Part shown: in pieces, positions 48,027 to 59,114 of the stretch
How positions within the stretch are numbered: position 1 is the stretch's first letter
Layout: each line of letters begins with the position of its first letter
Assembly: GCA_018873245.2 (NCBI GenBank)
Contig: JAEMBT020000001.1
Coordinates: forward strand, 8,206,220 to 8,270,219
DNA length: 64,000 nucleotides
Source of the DNA: Archegozetes longisetosus
Taxonomy: Eukaryota > Arthropoda > Arachnida > Sarcoptiformes > Trhypochthoniidae
Direction of reading: 5' to 3'
The notes under the pieces: generated by a model
Database searches by the model: none
Told to the model about the DNA's origin: nothing
Seen by the model: only the letters and a program-made list of their open reading frames with translations
Position numbers and translations under genes: made by a program

Positions 48027-51000
48027 TTAGGGGTATCATTTAATTGCCGCGTATTTTCAATATATAATTGTAGTGTTGTCTGCAGAGGGAAAGCATTTGT
48101 TTACAAATAGTTTCCGTTTCTCAATTGAAAGTAGATATATTTGACTTTAATTTAGTGCAAAAAGTAATTTCTTGATTGTGTCAAAACTGTCTGATTACTA
48201 AGGCTATTCATTTTACATATTTAAATGTTTCTTATAAGAGATTATAAAAGGTTATTAAATTGAAGTTAGCGCGAATCACACTAATTAACGACTAATAAGA
48301 TATACTTTATTGTACATATTTTTACATATGTTAGAGTTTTTCATGCATACATGCATATTTCCCTGTTTTTGCATTTCCATTCATAAAAATAGACAAATTA
48401 GCATTTTTTGCATTTTTTGGTTCCCATTATTTCTTTTACTCATACATTTATTATACTTTTAAATATACCCTTTATGCGACATATCTTTTGTGTGCTTAAA
48501 TTACTACATATGAGTCGCAAATGTTCTTATTTCTTTATTTATTGTGAAATTTTTTTCTTTTGGTGTGATTATATGAATTATATATTGTCAAAATGCCAAA
48601 AATCGGTAAAGAGTCAATCTGCGAAATTAAAAAGATTTGTGAAACTATTTGGAAGCGATAATTTCAAAACTGATGGAAGTGTTTTGTGGTGCAATTATTG
48701 TCAAAAAAATATTGCTGCTAATCAAAAATTTCAAGTACAACAACACGTCGATACTGCATCTCACAATCACAATTTAACTAAATTTAAGGATAAAAAAGAG
48801 ACACAGCAATTAATAACTTTAGTTTCGACAGTAGCTAAATCTGGTTTTAACAGAGAATTATGTGAAGCATTAGTAAGCGCCGACATACCATTCTCAAAGT
48901 TGAATAACCAAAAGTTCAAAAATTCCTTAAAAAGTATATGGATCGTGATATTGTAATAACGTCTAAGTTTCTTAATTAGACCTATACCAAAATACTTTTT
49001 TTAATAACCTATATTGCTAAATTAATTTTCATAACTCACCGTATATGTCAACATTTATTACCGATCTAAAGATTACTTTTTGTTTCTACAAAAGAAATCT
49101 TCACATGCTTGTCTCAACTGTACAAGTTATGAAGACAGCTGAGAGTAAGCATATTTCAACTCTTAAAACCTACCTAAGTATGTCCTAGTTATACAATCTC
49201 CCAATCCTAGTTAAATGTGCTATTGACCTTAAAAGGTTTAGCCTATCATTGTAATACATTTTCTAATTTAACCCGCCTATTGTTCTTATAAAATGTCGTG
49301 TTTTTCTTAAATTTTTCGCTCTTTCTTCCAGTGTTAAAATCCTGTGAAATCTTATGTAATTTGTGGTTATGTTAAATAAAGTGCTTATATTTTTAATTTG
49401 ATTTCGTACACGCTCCTATCAAAGATCCAGACTTTACAATATTCCTGATCAATTAACAATTAGAAGATGTCTTCCCAAAGTATTCAATGAAAAAGTAAAT
49501 GATATGCGTAACGAAATTGGAGATAATTGTATGTGGATATCCATCGACGAAACGTGCGATTCTATGGGAAGAAGTATTGCGAATGTAATTATTGGTACGT
49601 TATTAAAAGACGAAGCTGGAAAGACATATTTGTTTAATTGCGCTGAATTGGATAAAGTAAATCACTCAACTATTGCTCAGTTATTTAATGAAACATTACA
49701 ACTACTTTGGCCGAATGGGATCAAGTATGCAAATGTGTTACTCTTCGTAACAGACGCTGCTCCTTATATGGTTAAGGCTGCGAAAGGTTTACAAGTTATG
49801 TTCAATAAAATGATCCATATAACGTGTTTAGCACATGCTTTTCACCGTCTTGCAGAAACTGTTCGCATGAATTACAATGATATTGATGGCACTATTTCAA
49901 ATGTAAAGAAAATTTTTACAAAATCTCCGATCAGAATTGAAAAGTTTAAAGAATTATTTCCTGATTTAAAATTACCTCCAAAACCAGTGCTTACTCGTTG
50001 GTGCATATGGTTTGAAGCGGCACTATATTACGCCGAGCACTTTGAGGAAATCAAACAAGTTGTCGACAGCTTTGATTGTGACGATGGAGCATCAATTAAA
50101 TCAGCCCAACATTATATTTCAAAACCAACAATTTAATATGAATTGGCATATGTTTCGGCGAATTTTAATTGTACCCAAAATTATTAACGAAATTGGAGAC
50201 AAAAAATATGCCACTTATTGAGGCATATTAAATAGTTGATGAGTTATCTGAAACTATAAAGTTATCTCATGGAAAAGTTGCGAAAATAATACAAAATAAA
50301 TTAAGTGACCTGCTACTCAAGAATAAAGGCTTTCAATCAATTTGTGATATCGCAAAGATACTTAATGGAGAAGAAGTTGAAAGAAATGAATCAATTAACA
50401 AGTTACCAGTTCAAGATATTGCATGTTTTAAGTTTGCACCAGTAACTTCGTGTGACGTTGAACGGAGTTTTTCTCATTATAAGTCAATTCTGACAGATAA
50501 ACGTCAAAGCGTTACTTTTAACAATCTTAAAATGACATTTATAACTTATTGTAATTAATTTTATGACATCAAATTGAATCATTTTCGTACATACTTGTGT
50601 CCATATTAAAAGGTTTTTTCATCCATATTTACATAAATATTTTCAATTTTTTGCATACATACTTGAATAGCTTTACTGATTACATTCCCGATAAGAGTCA
50701 TATCAGACACTGTTTGATGTACGAGTTCGATCGCTGATCAAATGCCACTGTAGCCGCCAATAATATCTGTGGAACCTACGGCAAAATGATAAGTGTCCGA
50801 CAATCCCAGAAATGGTGTATTCGGTTCCGTTCCGGTGACCATAGTCCCGAAGACCGCCCGAGACCTGGTCGACCAATCTTAGTGGACAATGATGTTTGGA
50901 TAAAATTCAGTCGAAAGATGAGAAATTATCATCATAAAGAAGACGATTATATAATTAATTGAACTTTGTAACTTTTTTAAAAAATAAAATTTAGTTTTTG

Positions 51001-51035
51001 TTATAATATGCGCGGTAATTAAATGGTACCCCTAA
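48027..51035 (+). mobile_element. Mariner-like element carrying a nested hAT
   Basis: The inverted ends TTAGGGGTATCATTTAATT (left) and TTAGGGGTACCATTTAATT (right, minus strand) are flanked by TA on both sides. At 50698-50910 (plus) the element encodes a mariner N-terminal HTH domain: IRHCLMYEFD, SNATVAANNICGTYGK and SPEDRPRPGRPI, the SETMAR-like HTH pattern. The catalytic domain is absent, so it is an internally deleted derivative. Its sequence is interrupted by a complete-length hAT at 48199-50675. Confidence 0.8.
48199..50675 (+). mobile_element. hAT transposon with CGGBP1-like zinc finger, nested in a mariner
   Basis: The inverted ends are TAAGGCTATTCA and TAAAGCTATTCA, and the octamer CTGATTAC is perfectly duplicated at 48191-48198 and 50676-50683. 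Coding parts run on the plus strand: a BED-like finger resembling CGGBP1 (KRFVKLFGSDNF, VLWCNYCQKNI, VDTASHNHN; 48595-48950), then the catalytic region from about 49430 (IPDQLTIRRCLPKVF, WISIDETCDSMGR, VLLFVTDAAPYMVKAAKG, ITCLAHAFHRLAE), and the C-terminal dimerisation part CDVERSFSHYKSILTDKRQ ending at 50558. A frame change occurs near 48925, and 48956-49420 is non-coding (intron or insertion). Frame changes also occur at about 50110-50220. The copy is therefore inactive, though the perfect target duplication suggests fairly recent insertion. Confidence 0.85.
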
Positions 51036-51174
51036 TACTACAGTTGCGGACATTCGTTTAAGACCGATAATATTTTTAAGAAATTTTTAGGAAACCATTG
51101 ACTGATTTTTGTCAAACTTAGTAAACAAGTCTTTCGTTACAAAATTGCAATGCACACCAAATTTCATTGAAATA

Positions 51175-52706
51175 CAGTGCGCGACATAATTATAAACCGC
51201 TATCAAATTCTTGAGTAACTTTTTGCCTCTTGGGATTTAAGGTTAGGATTGGGAAAGAAACGTCTAGACAAGTTTTGATCTGTCCAGCCCTAGCGGTCCT
51301 TGCGCGGGAACCAAAAACAAGTTTTTAAAGTGCGACATAAATATAGGACGCGCGCCTTTGAAGCCATTTAATTTTATTTTTATCATCGATCTATTGTTTA
51401 TTGCTGAACATTTTCACCGAACTAGTGTATGTATGCCCTTTGTTTCTTTTTGATAATAAACTTCTATTATATAGCATGCCTAGAGGTTCCCAATTAAGCC
51501 AGCTAGAACAAGGGAAGATTAAGGCCTACCGCGACCAAGGCCTAAACCCCACTACCATCGGGAAGAAGCTGGGACGAGACCGGACCACCATCGCAAGATT
51601 CCTCAAAGATCCAGAGAACTACGGACAGGCTAAACGACCAGGACGACCGCGAACACTCGATGAGTACTCAGAGCGGCGGATTCTGAGAGCGGCCAGCACT
51701 GGTTTGCTTTCCGCAAATCATATCAAGGTCGCCCAGAAGGTCCCTCTGAGCACCAGGAGTGTTCAACGACTCATCAGCTCATCGCCGCGCCTAAAGTACG
51801 AGAAGAGTAAGAAGCGCCCAAAACTAGAACAACAACATATTCTGGGACGACTGAGTTGGGGCGAGCTAATGGTGTCTTGGACCACCATGTGGAGAACCGT
51901 CCTCTTCAGCGATGAAAAAAAGTTCAATCCGGACGGTCTTGATGGCTACCAATACTACTGGCACGACCTTAGGAAGGAGCCACAATACTATTCCAAACGG
52001 GCTCAGGGAGGAGGTTCCGTTATGGTCTGGGCTGCCTTGGGGTATAACGGAAAACAACCATCGCCTTCCTGGATGGTATGCAAAACGCAGTAGCCTACCA
52101 GGAAGTCCTCCGTCAACACCTCCTACCCTTTGGTCAGCAAATTTGTGGTCGTAACTCGAGGTTCCAGCAAAACAACGCACCAATTCACATAGCCAGAACA
52201 ACGAAAGAGTGGTTCCAAGACCATCGAGTTCGGGTCCTAAAGTGGCCAGTATGCAGCCCAGATCTCAATCCTATTGAGAACCTCTGGGGGTCTTTGGTTC
52301 GGTTAGTATACGCCGGTGGTCGTCAATACGACACTACTATCGAACTTAAGCCCGCTATTGAGTCCTCTTGTGACCAGATCCAGCTGGCCGAACTTCAAAA
52401 TCTAGTCCAGTCGATGCCCCAACGCATAATTCAGCTTATCAAGAAGAACGGACAGGCCACCAACTACTAAACATCTTTTTATTCCAAACTTTCGGTACGC
52501 GTGCTATAATTATGTCGCACCCGAAATATACATAAAACTAGTTTTTCTGTCGATCCCGCGCTGGGTTGGGGGGTAGGAAATTTAAATCTTTTGTGATTAT
52601 TCATTACCTAGTTTTTAATAATTAGTCAAATTTATTTTGTATAATATTGTGTCAATAAAAAGTTATTCAAAATTTTCATCGCGGGCTATACTTTTGTCGC
52701 GAACTG
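51175..52706 (+). mobile_element. Tc1-like element A (Tc3-type), inserted in element B
   Basis: The ends are CAGTGCGCGACATAATTATA and the inverted CAGTTCGCGACAAAAGTATA, flanked by TA. Inner copies of the same GCGACATAA motif occur at about 51330 and 52519, so IR/DR structure is present. The transposase starts at ATG 51476 (MPRGSQLSQLEQGKIKAYRD) with two HTH motifs and a GRPR hook (KRPGRPRTL), then TVLFSDEKKFNPDGLDG, GGGSVMVWAALGYNG, FQQNNAPIHIA and SPDLNPIENLWGSL, ending at 52470. One frame change lies near 52055-52080. The second catalytic Asp (QQDNAP) is Asn, so the enzyme is doubly disabled. Base composition is clearly more GC-rich than the surroundings, suggesting a recent arrival. Confidence 0.87.
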
Positions 52707-54118
52707 TATATTAATTCTTCCCTAAGAAGAAAGTCAAAGTTCACTTTTCATAAAGGACATTCGTATAAGACCAGTTTAAATAGTGTTGGATTAGACCCGT
52801 TTTTTCGAGCGAAAATTGGTTTTATTTTATATAAAATTTAAATTTACTGTTTTAGAGTTTGTTTATTAAAATATTTTACCCAAATTTTAATTATTTAATT
52901 ATACCTTCGGGTAAGTATTTAACCGAATATGAAAATGGTTTGATCGACGGGTACCACCAATCTCGTTTACATCAACGGGAAATTACATCGTTAATTAATC
53001 GTTCAAAGACTGTCGTAGCTAATTATTTAGCGAAAAAAGGAAATTATGGTATTAAGAAGCCCACAAAAGGCAATACAAAGTTTACCCGACGCGACCGAAG
53101 TCGAATTTTTTGGGAAGTTCAAACTAATAAAACAACCGCACCCGAAATTAAAGCTAAGTTGAACTTAGGTGTAACTACACGAACAGTTAGGAGAGTGTTG
53201 GCCGCCGAACCAAACTTTAAATTTTCAAAATTGAATAAAAAAACCAACTTTGAACAAAAATCATAAAATAGATCGTTTGTTATTCGCCAGAAATCATGTT
53301 TCGGGTACAGATTTCTGAAAAAGGTAATATTTTCCGAAGAAAAAAAATTTTAATTTAGATGGCCCGGATGGTATCAACTGCTATTGGCACGATATCCGAA
53401 TGGAGCCACAGTACTTATCCAAAAGAGTTCAAGGAGGAGGTTCGGTCATGGTTTAGGCTGGGTTTGGATATCGGTGTCAAACCAGTATATGTTTTATCGA
53501 TGGAAGAATGAACTCAGAAGGTTATTAAAAATTACTTCGAGAACAATTGTTACCTATTGGACCAGCGATTGGTGCCCAGGAATGGATTTTCCAGCAGGAC
53601 AAGATGCTGCAGCAGAATGCTGTTTATACTTCAAGATCAACTAAAAATTGGTTTACTGAACAAAATATTTGGATTCTCGATTGGCCATCTAAAAGTCCGG
53701 ACTTAAATCCAATCGAAAATCTTTGGGGCATTCTCGTTCCGGCTATTTACCGAAATGGTCAACAGTTTGACTCTGTAAGCGAATTAAAAATTGACATCAA
53801 AGAAGAATAGGCCAAAATACCCGATGAAACCCGCGAAAAATTATTGGACTCAATGAAAGATCGATTGCGTGATGTCATTGAAAACAGAGGAGGTCAAACG
53901 AAATATTAAAAATACTATTTAATTCTTTTTAATTTGGAATAACTAGTCTGGTCTTATACGAATTTTCGCTCTAATTTTACCAAAAATACCGAAATCTTAC
54001 ATACTTAACCGAAATTTTATTGCAATTTGTATTTAAATAATATTTTCTGTTAATTTACGTTTATTTTATTATTTTTGCGTTTGTCAAATAGTTTTTAATT
54101 AATATTATCTTCAAAAAA

Positions 54119-54822
54119 TTGGTAGATGGTGCCTTTTCCGGGCACACCCTTTTGATGATTGATCCTAATAGTACTCGATGTAGTGAGTCGAATAATATAT
54201 AACATGCCCATGTTCTATCCATAAATTACGTTAAAATGAAATTTTAAAAACAAAAAAGTTCTATCGCTAAGTATCCCCTCCGAAATGCGATATAAGATAA
54301 AATAATTAAGTATCTACGTGTGTGATTTAACTCAAGTGAAAATTGCGTCAGGTCGCGAAGTGAGGAACGCGAAGCGTTCCGAGCGAAGCAATCTGGCGAT
54401 ATCTTCAGCTTAGGTTAAATTGGGTTCGTGGTGGTTAGGTTAAACGAGTCGTCAATGGGTACTTTGAGAGAAAGATGAATGAAGAGGGGGTGTCTGGGGT
54501 GGTCAGGTGCTTGCCTGAGGTGGTCGGTTGGGTGCCTGGATATATAAAAAATCAAAATTCTCACCTAATTTATGGATAAAACATGGCATGTGATATATCT
54601 TTAGACTCCTCATCGAGTACTACTATGATCTATCATCAAAAGTAGGTGCCCGCAAAGGGTACCTATTACCAAACTATTTCTTGAATTTTTAAAAAAAATA
54701 TTTTACATAATTTATGGACAGAATATAAGCATGTAATATATCATTCAACTCCTCACATTGAGTACTATTAGGATCTATCGTCAAAAGTATGTGCCCGGAA
54801 AAGGCACCCATTACTAAAAAAT
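54119..54822. mobile_element. Foldback element with duplicated right arm, inside Tc1-like element B
   Basis: A left arm of about 112 bp (from GGTGCCTTTTCCGGGCACAC through TGATCCTAATAGTACTCGAT to CCATAAATTA) is present inverted at 54711-54810 and again at 54569-54668, so the right arm exists as two tandem copies. The central part (54340-54550) contains the palindrome GAACGCGAAGCGTTC and G-rich TGGTCAGGTGCTTGCC-type repeats. No coding capacity. Confidence 0.68.
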
Positions 54823-54879
54823 TCAAGTGTTTAAACCGGTCTTAAGCGAATGTTCACTACTGTAATACTTATCTTAAAT

Positions 54880-55116
54880 TTTACTCTCTATTGTATAAGT
54901 GACGACTAACGCGTTCCCTTGTGGGAAACGCTCCGTCTAAAGCCAGTAGCCGCTGACTGTGAGAAGCTCTATCGTAGCAAAAACTCTTACTGCTCAGCAG
55001 CGTGAGCATACGCCACATTGGGCACCTTGCGGCACATGCAAACCGAGAGCGATCCAACTTACTATTGCCACTACCATAAGTATTGGCTGACTGATTACTT
55101 ATGAATGATAAAACGA
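54880..55116. other. GC-richer unique segment between two foldback repeats
   Basis: About 230 bases with markedly lower AT content than its neighbours. It contains a short hairpin (TTCCCTTGTGGGAAACG). An open frame on the minus strand spans most of it but shows no family motif and reads into repeat sequence. Origin unknown. Confidence 0.35.
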
Positions 55117-55899
55117 GAGGATGAATCCAGGCTAATGGGTCTAAAGGAGTTTCCAACCCCCAAACCCCAATTGTGATACATCATTGGATTCAGTTCCTCG
55201 AGCTGAACATTTTGATACTACACTTGACCACTACCAACCCGAACCTGACCACTTCTGGCCAACTCTCGACGGGAGTGGCTGACCCTGCCAAGTGATATAT
55301 CATTTGACTCAGGATATTGAGCTGAGGGGTGAATCCGGGCTAATGGGTCTAAAGGAGTTCTCAGCCCCCACCCCTAATTGTGATACATAATTGGACTCAG
55401 TTCGCCGAGCTGAGCATTTTGATACCACACTTGACCACTTCTGATCCGAACCTGACCACTTCTGGACAACTTTCAACGGGAGTGGCTGGTCCCACCAAGT
55501 GATATAACATTGGACTCAGGACATCAACTGAGCATTTTGTTACCTCACTTGATTATCTCGAGTAGTTATCGAGATATCCATCATTATTTGGTTTAGTACC
55601 TCGTAATGGATAAACCTGGATTCGCGAGTCGTAACCTAAACAAGCCTGATATAAACTAAGGGAGAATAGGTTAGATCGCGAAGCGACCTAATTTATTATA
55701 CCTTAGTTCAAATCAGGTTTGGTTTAGGTTTATCCATTTTCGAAGGGGTTAGGTCTGGATGGCAAGAATTGGTCAAGTTCGGGTTGGAAGTGGTCAGGTG
55801 TAATAATAAAACATTCAGCTCGACGAACTTAATCCAATGATGTAGCACACCTGGGGTGGGGGTAGGAACCCTTTTAGACCCATTAGCCCGGATTCATCC
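55117..55899. repeat. Large foldback repeat with a 208-bp tandem unit
   Basis: The block GGCTAATGGGTCTAAAGGAG starts two direct copies of a 208-bp unit (55140 and 55348), each containing TTGATAC(T/C)ACACTTGACCAC, CCGAACCTGACCACTTCTGG and a CAAGTGATAT block. The same unit occurs inverted at 55770-55897. The centre (55595-55745) is itself palindromic: ATGGATAAACCTGG...TAAACTAAGGG against CTTAGTTCAAATCAGG...TTTATCCATT, around TCGCGAAGCGA. The whole forms one nested palindrome. No genes. Confidence 0.7.
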
Positions 55900-56204
55900 G
55901 GCAAAACTTGAAAAATTCATAGCAACTAAGCCGAAAACGTCGGGAACCCGAAACCTAGTCGGAACGTCTGCCTCACTCTGTGATCAAATAAAAAATATTC
56001 GCAAAAATATTATGGCGACTGCCGATTACCTAAGAATTTTTTCCAACTTTAACTTGTTTTAGTTCTCTCTTACCCTTCTTTATCCCTAATGCCCTGGTTT
56101 GACCATTAGCTAACTCTTATTCAGTTTTAGGATCGTCCTGACCCATTCACCTTGTCCTAACTTGCTTACACTGAGTCTAATACATGTGAACTAAGTTTGG
56201 AGCG

Positions 56205-56640
56205 CAGTATGAGAACCGATACTGGGGGAACAGAAAGCATGTCTTAAGAATAACACGTAAGGTGCCAAGCGGGACATCAGGTTTGCCATTCGCTTCTTTA
56301 GTATTCTCCGACTCTAAGCGAAGAAGGGCTAGAGCGGAAAAGAGAGGTCGGTGGCAGACGAAATTCTGAGAGAATAAACAAAAGATTTAGTTAGGAGGTG
56401 CATCCTGAAGAGACAGAAAGATTGGGTGAATGAAAATGGGAAGTATGTCAGCAGAATATCACGTCAGGCGCCAAGAGTGAAATCTAGCAATGATTCGTAT
56501 TTTCAGCATTTCATGACTAAAGGAGGAGAATGAGTTGAGAAGGAAAAAGCAGTCTTTAACAATAGAAATTTTGAGAGTAAGAAAAGAGCGCCACTATTCA
56601 CAACAAAGAAAGGTTCAACAGATCGAAGTGGTTTGTCAAT
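56205..56640. repeat. Upstream module of RCC1-kinase copy A, tandemly duplicated
   Basis: The phrase GATACTGGGGGAACAGAAAGC followed by ACACGTAAGGTGCCAAG (56215-56275) is repeated in diverged form from about 56418 (ATATCACGTCAGGCGCCAAG), and matches the single copy before RCC1-kinase copy B at 61552-61700 (GATACTGACGGAACAGAAAG, then GCACGTAAGGTGAC). The module is therefore part of the duplicated unit. It has no protein-coding look. Confidence 0.55.
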
Positions 56641-56917
56641 TTATATGAGTTCAGATATTAACTAAAAATTTGAAGAGAAAACGTATCGCTGTTATCTGTA
56701 GACTGAAGAGTAGCAGTCGATTCATGAGGTTAACAAATGAAATCGAACTTTTAGTGCAAGAAATCCGATAAAGGGTTCACATTGAAAAAAAGCCGCTACT
56801 CTGACGTTAGAAATATTTGGATAAGATAAGTTTATCTTCTGTTTTACTGCATTCTAAAATTTTTTATCGTTATTTTTCTTGGAAACGAAATTTTGTTGTT
56901 CTTGTGCAACACTGAAA

Positions 56918-59114
56918 ATGGAGGAAATTAACAAATACAAAATTTTCAAAGGATTGAAATTAGATCAAGTATTCATCGAAAATATCAATTTTTTGTATAT
57001 TTTTAAAGATGACTCGTATAATATTAATATGATTATCGTCACAAAGGATGACGAAACCTTTGTTTTTGGTTGTAATCGTTACGGAGTTTTAGGTTTTGGT
57101 CATTCGAATGAAGTAAAAACGTTGATTCAAAATGAAGACTTAAGTAAAAAACGAATCATTGATTTCAAGAATAGTGGGTGTCATACAATTGCGCGCACTA
57201 CTGATGGAAAAGTTTATTGTTGGGGTCAGAATGATTACGGAGTATTAGGGAATGGAAGAGAAGATAAGGAAACACATAAACCAGAATTGAATCAATATTT
57301 AAGTGATAAAAATATTGTCGATATTTGTTGTGGTACTGCACATTCACTTGTTTTGACAATTGAGGGCCAAGTTTATTCATGGGGTTGGAATAATTGGGGA
57401 CAGATTGGGAATGGAAAATATCAAATTGTGTCAATTCCATATCATGTGAAAATATTTAATGGAGAGAAAGTGAAAACGATTGCATGTGGCTTCAATTATT
57501 CGATGGCTTTAACTGAGAATGGAAATGTGTTCAGTTGGGGCTTGAATGATTTTGGGCAACTGGGTTTCAAAAAGTTGAAAGAATTAGATTCAATAAATGA
57601 ACCGAAACTTGTCGAAATTAATGAAATTTTCGAAAAAATAAGTTGTGGTCCAGAACACAGTTTGTTGTTATCACGTGACGGCGATATTTATGTGTTCGGT
57701 TGGAATAAATTCGGACAACTCGGAGACGAAGCAATCGAAGAGCTAAGTGAAACTCCCCTGAAATTGAAGAATGAAAACAAATTCATCGATATCGCGTCAC
57801 ATTATCGTTACAGCATTTCAATGGCTTTGTCAAAAGAAGGAATTATTTTTATTTGGGGTCGATGTGGAGAAGTTATAAAAATTCCGATTGAGACAAAATA
57901 TATAAGTTTTCATGAGATCTTCGCTCATTATTTCCAAACAACATACAAAACAATGAGTATCGAAAATAAACTTGATATCGAAAGAATTTTCAAACAATTT
58001 GCTGGTTCAGAAATTGCTGATCCGCTGAAACTTCAATCTAGTGATCCCGTAATGCCACAACAGAATGATGTAACCAGTCAAACTAAATATAAACAAGAAT
58101 TTAAAGAAATAGAAATGATTGGAAGTGGGGGTTTTGGCGATGTTTTCAAAGTATTCAATTTATTCGATAAACAAAATTATGCAATGAAAAAAATTTTACT
58201 TAGCAGTAATACTTTTTAATGACTTTGTACAATATTCTTCTGATTAATTCAATATACCTTTTAGGACTTCCTGATGAGTTCAAAGAAAAGTGTTCGAAAG
58301 AATATAAATTAATGGCAAAACTACAAAGTGATCATGTTGTACAATACAAAAATTCGTGGATCGAAAACAACGAAATCCTCTTCATTCAAATGGAATTATG
58401 TCTCAGTACTTTGAAAGAAATATTGACAAAAAAGAGAAATGAGTTTCAAAGAAACGAGTTTCAACCAATGTCTCGACTAGAATATTACGTCTCAAGTGAA
58501 TTATTCAAAGAGATACTAAAAGCTGTCAATTTCTTGCACAGACTCAATATTATCCACAGAGACTTAAAACCTACAAATATTCTAATAACTAATGGAATAA
58601 ATGGCAGATTTGTAAAATTAGCCGATTTTGGATTAGCTGTGGATCACAAGTTTGATGAACAAACTCACACTCAAGGTTTGGGAACCATTAAATACACCGC
58701 ACCAGAAGTTCTCAGAGGCAAAATTTATGACTTGAAAGCAGACATTTATAGTTTGGGTTATATTACCCAACAAGTATTTGATATTGATATTGACTCGTAA
58801 GTGAATTGTAAATAATTATGTTGACTATCTTAAGATTAGCTCTTCTATTTTATTTCCTTAGATTCTCAGATGTCACAATGACAGATACACTAATAAATGG
58901 AAAGTATATGATAATCTATAAAATTATAATAGAAATGATGTCAGTGATGAAAAATTCGCGACCCAGTTGTGATCAAATACTAAGAGAAAAAAGTTTGTGG
59001 GCTTTAGATATGAATGAAATAGAAATTGAGAAAAACCAATTTTTATTAAATGAACAGTCAATAGAAGAAAATTTTCACAAGTTTTTCATCAAAACAAAGC
59101 TTAGATTTAGATAA
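56918..59114 (+). CDS. RCC1-repeat protein fused to an eIF2-alpha-kinase-like kinase (copy A)
   Basis: Three exons in matching phase: 56918-58205, 58265-58796 and 58862-59114, giving 690 aa. The ATG at 56918 (MEEINKYKIF) is chosen because copy B has the same start. Residues about 45-345 contain six RCC1-type blades (VFGCNRYGVLGFG, CWGQNDYGVLGNG, SWGWNNWGQIGNG, SWGLNDFGQLG, VFGWNKFGQLGDE, IWGRCGE). A linker of about 50 residues leads to a kinase domain: GSGGFGDVFKV, YAMKK (ATP lysine), HRDLKPTNIL (about residue 527), DFGLAV and APEVLRG, all catalytic residues present. HVVQYKNSWIE and LFIQMELCLSTLKEIL match the eIF2-alpha kinase (GCN2/PERK/PKR) pattern rather than NEK. NEK8/NEK9 proteins also combine RCC1 and kinase, but with the kinase first; here the order is reversed. 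Likely a cytosolic signalling kinase with an RCC1 sensor; targets unknown. Confidence 0.85.

Larger units (their letters stand above)
51041..54862 (+). mobile_element. Tc1-like element B, host of two insertions
   Basis: The outer ends are CAGTTGCGGACATTCGTTTA and, inverted, CAGTAGTGAACATTCGCTTA, each with TA outside. Inner copies of the same motif occur at 52753 (AAGGACATTCGTATAAGACC) and about 53944-53970 (inverted), so each end has an outer and an inner repeat, the IR/DR arrangement of Tc3- or Sleeping Beauty-type elements. Transposase pieces on the plus strand at 52890-53908 include a HTH part (YENGLIDGYHQSRLHQREIT), VIFSEEKKFNLDGPDG, IFQQDK and SPDLNPIENLWG, in several frames. Element A is inserted in the left arm and a foldback element in the right arm. 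The left end begins five bases after the end of the mariner element. Confidence 0.8.

Noticed and set aside
54881-55156. 91-codon minus-strand open frame
   Set aside because: It runs through the foldback/tandem repeat at its C-terminal-coding end and shows no protein family.
55856-56062. 68-codon plus-strand open frame
   Set aside because: Its first part is the inverted repeat copy; the rest has no motif.
56918-59114. Assignment of the fusion gene to NEK8/NEK9
   Set aside because: Domain order is reversed and the kinase motifs fit eIF2-alpha kinases better.
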